26,262 nt of DNA from a virus: IMG/VR virus record IMGVR_UViG_3300018424_000204, positions 1 through 26,262 of that record. One strand, given 5' to 3'. Made by a program: the position numbers and the translations under genes. This document shows, in pieces, positions 8,711-16,332 of the stretch. The notes under the pieces were generated by a model, which made no database searches, was not told the origin of the DNA, and worked only from the letters and a program-made list of their open reading frames with translations. The first letter of the stretch is position 1. Each line of letters starts with the position of its first letter.

Positions 8711-9370
8711 TTAACCTCTTTCAATCTGTGATTTCAGCGCACTGACTTCATCTTGTAATTCTTTTATTGCAGCGAGCAGAATAGGAACCATCTTACTGTA
8801 GCTAACCGTTTGATATTTTGGTGTGCCGTTGCTATGAAGTGCATCTTTATCACCATTGACCAGATAAGGAATCTGCTCTTGAAGTTCGTGGGCAATCACA
8901 CCGATTTCTTTTTCTAGAGAAGTCGTAATGTTGAATTCATATATGTCAATATTTGTAAGTTTATCTAGCGCACCCGTAAATGGTTTGATATTTGACTTAA
9001 CACGATAGTCAGACACAATACCGTCAACATATGCTTTGACAGCACCAGTGGTCGGAATCGTAGTGTCATTGTCATTGCTTGCAACACCATCGGCAGTATC
9101 GACAAATTTCGTGACAGTGATGTTTTCAATCGCATCTTTCAAAGAACCAAAAGTGACGGTATCATTGACCGTTAAATTGTTTGTTGTGAAATTATCGACA
9201 AACGCACCCGTAGCAGAATCTCTAAGATTGCTTGCATAGTTCTTAAACAAATTGGCAAAGGTAATTTTCTTAGTCGTGTCTTGACTGGCATCATTAATGA
9301 CCAGATAGTCATTAGACGCAGCAGTTGTAAGCTCTCTCAGACTAGATATTTTAACGCCTGCAATTGCCAT
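8711..9370 (-). CDS. Short tail fibre with S74 self-cleaving chaperone
   Basis: 219-residue fibre. Residues 1-36 are the anchor module shared with the next two genes, residues 65-117 a short shaft (LTVNDTVTFGSLKDAIENIT; IPTTGAVKAYV), and residues 118-219 an intramolecular chaperone of auto-processing domain family S74 (endosialidase type). The SDYRVKSNI motif shows the catalytic Ser120 and Lys125 at the usual five-residue spacing. GVIAHELQEQIPYLV and the terminal coiled coil (IKELQDEVSALKSQIERG) also match the family. In characterised members the domain drives trimerisation and then cuts itself off just before the Ser; that would leave a mature fibre of about 119 residues. The ATG at 9370 has a TGAGGAT Shine-Dalgarno and a late promoter core. 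The family call is strong; its place on the virion is inferred. Confidence 0.87.
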   Translation of the reverse strand: MAIAGVKISSLRELTTAASNDYLVINDASQDTTKKITFANLFKNYASNLRDSATGAFVDNFTTNNLTVNDTVTFGSLKDAIENITVTKFVDTADGVASNDNDTTIPTTGAVKAYVDGIVSDYRVKSNIKPFTGALDKLTNIDIYEFNITTSLEKEIGVIAHELQEQIPYLVNGDKDALHSNGTPKYQTVSYSKMVPILLAAIKELQDEVSALKSQIERG

Positions 9371-9397
9371 GTTAAATCCTCAAAAAATCGTTTAAAG

Positions 9398-9405
9398 TAT
9401 TTATA
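9398..9405 (-). promoter_or_regulatory. T4-type late promoter fused to gp15 stop
   Basis: Exact TATAAATA on the minus strand 28 bases before the S74 fibre gene. Its TAA is the stop codon of gp15 (9401-9403). It would start a late transcript covering the fibre cluster that follows. Confidence 0.75.
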
Positions 9406-10699
9406 ACGGTATCACGGTAATATTGACCGTGCCAATCTCTGACTTACCACCAGTTGGTGTTGCTCTATAAACAAAAGTGTCTGTGCCCGAGAAGCCAGCA
9501 TCAGGTGTATATCTGAAAACACCAGTGTTTGTATTCAGAACAGACAGCGAACCATTCGACGGATATCCGCCCGCAGCAATTGTGTACTTGACTTCATCTG
9601 CTTCGAAAGTATCGTTCGACGCCACATTGATATCGATGAAGTTCTGCCCTAAACCAAGGTCGAGTGTTGCAGTATCGCCAATAGCATCAGCCTGTGAAGA
9701 GACAACAACCGCAACAGTGGTTCGAATGCTCCCGCCCCCTATTGTATTTGCTTGCACAACAAAACTGTCTGTACCATGCCAGTCAGAATTTGGTGTGTAA
9801 GACCAAGAACCTGATGCAACAATACGACCTGTTTGCGTAGTGGTGTTTCCTGTCAAAGACGCAGTTGCAGTTCCGTTTGTAGGTTGTGTCGATATTTCTA
9901 GCGACTCAATATTTCTTGGTGCATAATTAATCTTGAAGTTGCTGTTTGTAACTGTACCACCGTCTTCGCTAATCGTGCTAGTAAGCCCTTCTTGACTGAA
10001 GCCACCAAGCGAAACATTTCCTAGAACGCCAGTCTTGCCAATCTCATAGAAGTTAACATCTGCTTGAGTAATGATAGAACTTGACGAAGAAACGTTTTTA
10101 AACAGACTCAACTTCATTTCAAAATCAAGTGTATAGATGATTGATCTTCTCGCTTCAAGCAAGCCTTCAAAGTCATCACTAAAAGTAATACCTGTCAGCG
10201 AAATAGGCGTATCTTCCTTTGTATCAAAATCATCAAGTGGCTTGACAGTCACCGTATACTGTGGTGTAAAGTATGGTAGAATCTGTTCAACAATCTGCAG
10301 CGCATCGTCTTGTGCTTTTGCGTATATATTCAACTGAAAACTTACAGTGTACGGAACTGGTGTATAAACTTCTTGCGCACGATCTTGTAGCCCATCAGGA
10401 AATGCTACGCACTTATTCATCTTCGGTAACTGACGAGAAGCATCATAGTTCATTGCCATAATTTCAAAGGACATTCTTGGCAGCTTGATTGCTACTTGAC
10501 GCTCTGCTTCTTCGCCGTTCTGCATTGCGTCAATTCTAGCAAGAAAGTCTCGCTTAGGTGCGTATGACAGAGGCACCTTGACTTGGCTAATAACATCACC
10601 TGCAGCGTCAGTTCTTACAACATTAATATTGTTAAACAGTGAACCAAATACAGCCACTGCTTTGCGAATTCTTTGATGGTAAAAATACGGACCAAACAT
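9401..10699 (-). CDS. 15: Tail completion/sheath terminator gp15 with Ig-like extension
   Basis: 432 residues. Residues 1 to about 215 match T4-like gp15, which caps the contractile tail and joins it to the neck (MFGPYFYHQRIRKAVAVFGS; VPLSYAPKRDFLARI; VPYTVSFQLNIYAKAQDDAL; VEQILPYFTPQYTVTV). After about residue 248 come two tandem Ig/cadherin-like repeats with near-identical closing strands, WSYTPNSDWHGTDSFVV (about 299-315) and FRYTPDAGFSGTDTFVY (about 395-411). This is the Big_9/tandem-cadherin type seen in bacterial adhesins. T4 gp15 is 272 aa, so the extension is large; domain repeats would be displayed at the head-tail junction. The ATG overlaps the gp14 stop by one base (TAATG), indicating tight coupling. 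Core call is strong; the extension call rests on motif resemblance. Confidence 0.9.
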   Translation of the reverse strand: MFGPYFYHQRIRKAVAVFGSLFNNINVVRTDAAGDVISQVKVPLSYAPKRDFLARIDAMQNGEEAERQVAIKLPRMSFEIMAMNYDASRQLPKMNKCVAFPDGLQDRAQEVYTPVPYTVSFQLNIYAKAQDDALQIVEQILPYFTPQYTVTVKPLDDFDTKEDTPISLTGITFSDDFEGLLEARRSIIYTLDFEMKLSLFKNVSSSSSIITQADVNFYEIGKTGVLGNVSLGGFSQEGLTSTISEDGGTVTNSNFKINYAPRNIESLEISTQPTNGTATASLTGNTTTQTGRIVASGSWSYTPNSDWHGTDSFVVQANTIGGGSIRTTVAVVVSSQADAIGDTATLDLGLGQNFIDINVASNDTFEADEVKYTIAAGGYPSNGSLSVLNTNTGVFRYTPDAGFSGTDTFVYRATPTGGKSEIGTVNITVIPL

Positions 10700-11589
10700 T
10701 ATGCAGGGTCTCCAAACGGATTGCTTTCAGAGAAGTCAAGAATATTCGTAGCTTCGGTGTCAAACACTGCGTTCTGCTGACTTTCTTGCAAGTCTTCTTC
10801 ACCCACTGCAGTTGGCTTGCCACCAATACCGTTCTGATTCTCTACGCGATACTGTGTGCTGAATGTATGAAACTCACCATCATCTGCACCCGCATGCGCG
10901 ACCCATACTTTGTAGTTAGACGAATCTGCGGCGTCAATCTTCACAACATCACCAGTGACTGTAAAGCCATTTGGATTTGTCTGTGTCAGTGTATCGCCAA
11001 TCTCAAACTTACCAGTGTTTTGTGCTAGATCAAATGTAAGCAAACGCTGATATGCGTGGTAAGTTTCGATATTGTCAATCTCAAGCCCAGTGTCGAAATC
11101 TTCATCATTATATTCAAACAATTCTGCACGAATACGAAACACGGGGAGGTCTTTCAGTTGATAGAAAGGATTCTCAGTCTCCACTTTCGTAATCTCAAAA
11201 AAAGACTTCGACAGTGTGAGATAGATTAGATCGCCTTCGCGAGGGCGATAAAAATTGCTGGTGTCTGTATTCTCATAGTATTGAATCGCACTGTTCCAGC
11301 GACGACGCGCAACAATGAATGTCGCAGCGTCACGAATTTCTACACCAAATTTTGTGAAAAGATCCCCTTCCCCATCAAAGCCTTCGGTGTTTTCAATGTA
11401 CATTTCAATACGATATGCATTGTCAAACCTAGAAGTTGCGTCATCGTCAAAAATGGTATCGCGCTTGACAATTTCACGAGGTAAATAATAAACATCTTGC
11501 CCATAGATTTTCATCGACTCTATTATAATATCTTCATAAAGTCTCTGCTCTGATGGCGTGCCTTGAGTGAAATATCTATTGACTGCCAT
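10699..11589 (-). CDS. 14: Neck protein gp14
   Basis: 296-residue neck protein, which with gp13 completes the head and forms the docking site for the tail. The N-terminus (NRYFTQGTPSEQRLYEDIII, then YGQDVYYLPRE) and the middle (GDLFTKFGVEIRDAATFIV; FYRPREGDLIYLTLSKSFFE; ENPFYQLKDLPVFRIRAELF) follow the conserved T4-like gp14 pattern. It is longer than T4 gp14 (256 aa), partly from a polar C-terminal tail after about residue 200 rich in Asp, Asn and Gln. It sits between gp13 (one base gap) and gp15 (one base overlap). The start at 11589 is preceded by only a weak GTGGG, so expression probably depends on coupling to gp13. Confidence 0.92.
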   Translation of the reverse strand: MAVNRYFTQGTPSEQRLYEDIIIESMKIYGQDVYYLPREIVKRDTIFDDDATSRFDNAYRIEMYIENTEGFDGEGDLFTKFGVEIRDAATFIVARRRWNSAIQYYENTDTSNFYRPREGDLIYLTLSKSFFEITKVETENPFYQLKDLPVFRIRAELFEYNDEDFDTGLEIDNIETYHAYQRLLTFDLAQNTGKFEIGDTLTQTNPNGFTVTGDVVKIDAADSSNYKVWVAHAGADDGEFHTFSTQYRVENQNGIGGKPTAVGEEDLQESQQNAVFDTEATNILDFSESNPFGDPA

Positions 11590-11590
11590 G

Positions 11591-12346
11591 TTAACCCACG
11601 AAGAAATCGACAGGCAATTCTTGCTCGGATCTCAACTTCTCTTCTAGTCTTTCGATGTCTGCGCTAGCATCTTCGAAGATTTGACGACCATTAAGTGTAA
11701 CACCGCCAGGTAATTGCATCCCTTCAAACTTGCTAAGATTCGCGCCCCATTGCTGCTTGATCAAAGCGGTTGTGTAGTCTTTAATGAACATGTCATTATA
11801 GATGCTTGTATGCGTCTCGGGATCAATTGTCTGATAAACTTCAGCCACGAGATAATCATCTTCTTGAAGGTCTTCGTCTTCGAAATCGCCCCAAATATAC
11901 AGACGATTTTGACGACGCGAGAACTTCACAGTAGGATGCCCGTGAAGTTGTTGATCGATCATGCTCAGATATTGCTCCATCTGATACAGATACGCAAGAT
12001 CACCCGCAAAGTTAATGAAGTCGCCCATGTTATTCAAAAACATCTGATAACGGATGTCAAACAGATTACCAGAGGAACCATAAGTCGAAGAGAACGGAAA
12101 CACTTTCGAAACAAAAATAATGTTCGACGAAATAGGCACATAGCCGTTCGTAACATCATCTGCAGTTATTTGATACTTTAAATAAGTACGAATGGTCGCA
12201 TCACTATGAAACTCTTGGTATTTCTGAATGGCATCGTCAACTTTGTCTTCGATTTGATCGACATCAACATTGACTTCAAGCACAGGCTCACCGAGTCTGC
12301 GCAAGCAAAAGTCAATCAGTTCTTGTCTAGATGTTGGTGATGCCAT
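11591..12346 (-). CDS. 13: Neck protein gp13
   Basis: 251-residue neck protein, the head-completion partner of gp14. Its conserved N-terminus (RQELIDFCLRRLGEPVLEVN, followed by DQIEDKVDDAIQKYQEFH), the central segment (LFDIRYQMFLNNMGDFINF) and the C-terminus (IKQQWGANLSKFEGMQLPGG, then LPVDFFVG) match the gp13 family of marine T4-like phages. It is shorter than T4 gp13 (309 aa), as is normal in that group. The ATG at 12346 has a GGGGA Shine-Dalgarno overlapping the stop of the preceding fibre gene. It is followed by gp14 and gp15 in canonical order. Confidence 0.93.
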   Translation of the reverse strand: MASPTSRQELIDFCLRRLGEPVLEVNVDVDQIEDKVDDAIQKYQEFHSDATIRTYLKYQITADDVTNGYVPISSNIIFVSKVFPFSSTYGSSGNLFDIRYQMFLNNMGDFINFAGDLAYLYQMEQYLSMIDQQLHGHPTVKFSRRQNRLYIWGDFEDEDLQEDDYLVAEVYQTIDPETHTSIYNDMFIKDYTTALIKQQWGANLSKFEGMQLPGGVTLNGRQIFEDASADIERLEEKLRSEQELPVDFFVG

Positions 12347-12349
12347 GTG

Positions 12350-13606
12350 TTATCCCCAAAGAACTCCGCCAGCAGAATCGTAGATTACTAGCCGTCTGCC
12401 CGAACCGTCTAAGAATTGCCCACTAAACTGCAGATCAGAACCAACCGAAACGCTATCAGTGGTTGTCAGTTTCTTGACAGTGATTGCATTGTCTGTAGAG
12501 TCGCCGCGTGTGGTGACAGTGTGTAATGTGTCTTGCTCAGAGTCTGCAACAATCTCTCTAAAACCAATTACATTATTGCTGTCAATCGTCAAGAAGAAGT
12601 TTTCGAACGGTGCGCTGTCTAGCTGAGTGAGACGAAGTTTACCAAACGTCAGACGATTGAGTGCAGGATTATAGCTGAAACTAGAATCAACGTTTGCGCT
12701 ATCAACACCGCTTAAAGTACCTACAAATGCTGGGAAGAACTCAGCATTCGAATCAGTAGTTTCTACAATGATTTGACCAAATGCGCTGTCAGCTTCGATT
12801 GGTGAAGAGAAAACTTCACCAGTAAGTTCGTCGATATAAAGCGCTAGATTTGTTTTGTTCGACTGAACATTACCAATAAACAGTTTGCCTTCGACGGTCA
12901 AATCTGATTCTATGATAAGCTCTTTGTTCATCAACCAAGCATCGGGCAAAGCCTTATAGTAGAACTTTGCGTTTGCGCCAGCAATCGTAATACCAGCACT
13001 GTCTGCTGCTGCAGCGTTTGGTGCGCTATCTGCTAGAACAATGTTCTTGTCATTGACAGAAAGAGTGGTCGAATTAACAGTGGTTGTGGTACCATTGACC
13101 TGAAAGTCACCATTGACGATAAGACGACCCGAAATAAATGCTTCGTCATTTACTGTCAGCTTATCATTGACGACAAGAGTACCATTGATGATACCAGAAC
13201 TGTCGACCGTCAAAGCAGCAACTTGAATTGGTCTGTCGGTTACATTACCACGAGTTGCAACTGTATCAAGAGTATCAGCATCGAAAATACCATCATCAAG
13301 ACGACGATAACCAATACTATCATCACCACCGTCTAGAGGATCACCTTTAATGAATAGGGCATAAAGAGAAGAAGCATCTGCAGAATCAAGCGATCCATTT
13401 TTAAAAGACAAACCACTGAGTCTAGGATCAGTGGTAAATCTTCTCGTGCCATCGACATTAGAAACCACGAGAGCGCCATCAGAGTCTGGGCGCCCAAAGT
13501 TAGGTTCTGCTTGATCAAGCGACAGGTATGTAAAGCGATCGGAGTCTAATTGACTCTGTGATCTAAGCTTTACCTTCCCGCTTATATGCTCTATTTGTTT
13601 AGCCAT
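12350..13606 (-). CDS. Tail fibre-like structural protein
   Basis: 418-residue fibre-like protein. Residues 1-60 (HISGKVKLRSQSQLDSDRFT, then LDQAEPNFGRPDSDG) form an N-terminal domain. The middle (about 125-200) is a run of short beta repeats with VNGTL/VNDKLTVND/VNGDFQVNG/VNSTTLSVNDKNIVL motifs, typical of trimeric phage fibre shafts. A segment TLDTVATRGNVTDRPIQVAALTV (112-134) recurs near 360-385 as TLHTVTTRGDSTDNAITVKKLTT, giving two comparable blocks. The sequence is rich in Asp-Ser pairs, as are several neighbours. The ATG lies eight bases inside the end of the preceding gene in another frame, without a clear Shine-Dalgarno, so re-initiation is likely. Which fibre or collar it belongs to cannot be told; gp13 follows directly. 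Confidence 0.7.
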   Translation of the reverse strand: MAKQIEHISGKVKLRSQSQLDSDRFTYLSLDQAEPNFGRPDSDGALVVSNVDGTRRFTTDPRLSGLSFKNGSLDSADASSLYALFIKGDPLDGGDDSIGYRRLDDGIFDADTLDTVATRGNVTDRPIQVAALTVDSSGIINGTLVVNDKLTVNDEAFISGRLIVNGDFQVNGTTTTVNSTTLSVNDKNIVLADSAPNAAAADSAGITIAGANAKFYYKALPDAWLMNKELIIESDLTVEGKLFIGNVQSNKTNLALYIDELTGEVFSSPIEADSAFGQIIVETTDSNAEFFPAFVGTLSGVDSANVDSSFSYNPALNRLTFGKLRLTQLDSAPFENFFLTIDSNNVIGFREIVADSEQDTLHTVTTRGDSTDNAITVKKLTTTDSVSVGSDLQFSGQFLDGSGRRLVIYDSAGGVLWG

Positions 13607-13958
13607 TTAGAGATTCCAGATAACTTAGTACCAACTTCATGTTGCTGCCCGAACCTGGAGATGCAGAGCAACGCACACGATTTGTTTCTTCAACAATCAA
13701 CTTGCCAGTAATCAGTCCAGCAGCATCTTTTGGCAGAATCGGAAAATCTTTTACAAGTTCTGTCGTCAACACAGCGTCACGATCATAGTGAGAGAACGTG
13801 ACAGTATGCTCAGCAGAATCCAGATTAGCGACCTGCGCCATCAGAACGATTGCTGTAATACCAGACGGAACAACATAAATGACATCGCTATCCCCAGTAA
13901 TGGGACCTTCTGGGATGACCGCAGTTGTTGTTTTAAATGTATTTAGTGGGATAGCCAT
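13599..13958 (-). CDS. Small conserved virion protein
   Basis: 119-residue, strand-rich protein of a type found among structural genes of marine T4-like phages. No catalytic motif is visible. VIYVVPSGITAIVLMAQVAN (about 27-46) resembles the start of small jelly-roll-like or Ig-like decoration proteins. KLIVEETNRVRCSASPGSGS (86-105) followed by a hydrophobic strand closes the fold. The ATG at 13958 has a GAGGG Shine-Dalgarno that begins before the preceding stop codon. It lies between the beta-helix protein and the 418-residue fibre, so a fibre-accessory or connector role is likely but unproven. Confidence 0.62.
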   Translation of the reverse strand: MAIPLNTFKTTTAVIPEGPITGDSDVIYVVPSGITAIVLMAQVANLDSAEHTVTFSHYDRDAVLTTELVKDFPILPKDAAGLITGKLIVEETNRVRCSASPGSGSNMKLVLSYLESLNG

Positions 13959-13961
13959 TTA

Positions 13962-16298
13962 TCAACCCTCAAGAGCTAGGATGTATGGAGTTAGAATTGC
14001 GTACAGCGATCTTTCGAAAGTCTCACCTTCGATTCGACCAGCCTGTCTGCGGATCGTAAGTTCAGCACCGATTCTAAAGTCACCGAGCTGATCTGTACTT
14101 GTGAATACCACCAAGCCTTCGTTTGTTTCCGAATCGAACACAACTTCTTTTGTTGCGTCAGGAACACCACCGTTCTGAGGAATGGCAGTGAACGTGTTTG
14201 TACCTGCGCCCACATATTCAAATGTGTGAGAACTTGAGGTAATTACAGAACGCTGTCTGAATGAAATTGTCTGATTACGCTTCATGTTTTGATTCAACGG
14301 CGGTTCGAACTGTACGTTATACACCCCAGGACCGACAGAATCAACACCGAGAACTGTATAATAATAGTTTTCAGAATCAAACTTGATTGCATCACCATAG
14401 TTTGGCTTCTTATATGCGCCGTATGTATTCAGCCAATCAGAAGAGTCTAGATTGATAATTTCGTTAACTTGAACAATATCATCAAACTTCTGATAATCTG
14501 AATCAAGAACACCAGAGTAAAGAACTGGGCTACTACCTGTTGCTACAAGACCGAAGTCACCAAAACTGGTGTTAGAGTTTGTGATAGAGCATTGCCCACC
14601 AGTCTCTGCACGAATCGAAGTCGCAGTAGAAATTGTGAAGATAGATACCAACTGAGCATAGCCACGATTCAGTAGATATACACCAGTTCCCGCAGCGTTA
14701 TATTGAGTGAATGCGTCAGATACCATCGAACGCAGACCCCAGCACTTCGAACCATCAATCTTCATACCGATACCATCGGTCGTGATAGAAGTACAGTTCT
14801 GCACATAAGGAGACTGGATGATGAACGGTCCTGCTCTTGGCGAGTCAACATTCGGGTTGAATGCTACGCAAGCAGCGCCGCTCTGGTGATCACGGAACGT
14901 AATGTCTTTCAAGAAGCATCCGCTCTTCACATAGAATAGATCAGAGTCTACACTGTTCGGGCGAATGGTTGTGGTTCTTAGGTTGTCACCAACAATAGCA
15001 ACTTTCTCGGGTAACTGAATTGGGTTCTGAATGACATAATCGCCAGACTTGAGATAGATCGTAATATCGTTAGTAGCATTAGCGCGTTGTACAGACTGAG
15101 TAATGATTAGATTTCTGTCGTCATTAATAGACTGAATCGCATCACGCAATTCAGTGCTTACACCACGAGATACCAGATTCGGTTCTACAGCAGCAGCAAC
15201 ACTATCAAGATTGCCCGCAGTAACTGCGCCAATCAGAATGTCAAGAAGTGAATCTGTTACCGCTTCTTCTGTAGTTGTAGCATATTGCCCGCTATTACCA
15301 GAAGTGTCAGCACCTGCAGTCAGATTCGAAGTCAGGTTATTCGTGATGATTTCACCAATAATATCTTTCAAGTGACCGTAAGTCTGTGCAGTTGCAACTA
15401 CTTCAGGATCAGCAGCGCTATCACCAAGTTGATTTGCACCAAAAGAATAGTATGCTCTTGTTACAATATTCGTGGCAAAAGTACCGCCATACATTACGTC
15501 AAAGGTAAGACCGTCTACAATAAAACCAACGTCTCTTCTGCATCGAACACTGTCGTATTCTAACCCAGGGATGTTGGTCGAAACATATTCGATGATTTCG
15601 CCTTTGAACCACTCACGGTTGTTTTGTAGAATAACTGCAGCATCATTTGCATCGGGCGTAGGAAGAACAGACGGCTCTGGAAAAATAAGATCATCTGCAG
15701 CAACTTCTGTGCTTTGCTGCCCATTGACCAGAATGTCAACCACTTCTGACCAGTGTCTTGCATTTCGTGCAAGCGCACCGTCATAGCCAGTGCTGAGTTT
15801 TACTGGATCAAGTGACGCAATCGCACCCTTTGCTTCGTTAAATGCGCTTCGTGTTGCGACAATCTGTTCATCAATAACTTTGACAGAGCCTGCTCTTTGA
15901 TACGCAAGACCAGAAGTCACCGCGTTGTAGTTTGTTCCAAAAGCAATATCGTACTGAAGACCGTCAAGAATAAGCCCTAAGTCACGGCGGCAGATAGATT
16001 CGTCGAATTCAAATTCTTTGAGAGTTGTGATAAGGTCAACAGCAGAGTCAATCGTTTGAAAAGCATCAGCAAGAGAAGTACCTAAATTACCAGGCTTACC
16101 AGATTTAGCAACATAATATACATTTGGTGTAGGATCGTCACCGACAAGCACAACATCGACGACACCATTTTGATCCCTCTTGAGGTACATTTTACCATCA
16201 TGAGTATTGATCGCAATCTCGCCGAGAACAAGATCGGAACTATCCGGTCTTCTGTTCGGTACGCTCGAAATTTTATTGATTAATCTTGTGTCTGCCAT
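13962..16298 (-). CDS. Tail structural protein with predicted beta-helix
   Basis: 778 residues. The N-terminus (LVLGEIAINTHDGKMYLKRD, about 23-42) is the GEIAxNxxDxKxYxK module common in tail fibre and spike proteins. Two copies of a helical motif follow: CRRDLGLILDGLQYDIAFGT (103-122) and CRRDVGFIVDGLTFDVMYGG (253-272). This repeat is typical of a large structural protein in marine T4-like phages. About 410-590 shows short strand periodicity (IYLKSGDYVIQNPIQLPEKV; TTTIRPN; GCFLKDITFRDH; SITTDGIGMKIDGSKCWG), as in parallel beta-helices of pectate-lyase type. No enzyme active site can be identified, so depolymerase activity is only possible. The C-terminus is strand-rich. The start has an AGAGAG-type Shine-Dalgarno and a near-consensus late promoter. 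Confidence 0.75.
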   Translation of the reverse strand: MADTRLINKISSVPNRRPDSSDLVLGEIAINTHDGKMYLKRDQNGVVDVVLVGDDPTPNVYYVAKSGKPGNLGTSLADAFQTIDSAVDLITTLKEFEFDESICRRDLGLILDGLQYDIAFGTNYNAVTSGLAYQRAGSVKVIDEQIVATRSAFNEAKGAIASLDPVKLSTGYDGALARNARHWSEVVDILVNGQQSTEVAADDLIFPEPSVLPTPDANDAAVILQNNREWFKGEIIEYVSTNIPGLEYDSVRCRRDVGFIVDGLTFDVMYGGTFATNIVTRAYYSFGANQLGDSAADPEVVATAQTYGHLKDIIGEIITNNLTSNLTAGADTSGNSGQYATTTEEAVTDSLLDILIGAVTAGNLDSVAAAVEPNLVSRGVSTELRDAIQSINDDRNLIITQSVQRANATNDITIYLKSGDYVIQNPIQLPEKVAIVGDNLRTTTIRPNSVDSDLFYVKSGCFLKDITFRDHQSGAACVAFNPNVDSPRAGPFIIQSPYVQNCTSITTDGIGMKIDGSKCWGLRSMVSDAFTQYNAAGTGVYLLNRGYAQLVSIFTISTATSIRAETGGQCSITNSNTSFGDFGLVATGSSPVLYSGVLDSDYQKFDDIVQVNEIINLDSSDWLNTYGAYKKPNYGDAIKFDSENYYYTVLGVDSVGPGVYNVQFEPPLNQNMKRNQTISFRQRSVITSSSHTFEYVGAGTNTFTAIPQNGGVPDATKEVVFDSETNEGLVVFTSTDQLGDFRIGAELTIRRQAGRIEGETFERSLYAILTPYILALEG

Positions 16299-16324
16299 CT
16301 TTGCTCTCTATGCTTGCAATACTT

Positions 16325-16332
16325 TATTTATT
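16325..16332 (-). promoter_or_regulatory. Near-consensus late promoter for the 778-residue gene
   Basis: AATAAATA on the minus strand, one base from TATAAATA. It overlaps the stop codon of the preceding gene (TAA at 16331-16333) and lies 26 bases before the ATG at 16298, the same geometry as the exact copies elsewhere. Confidence 0.45.
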
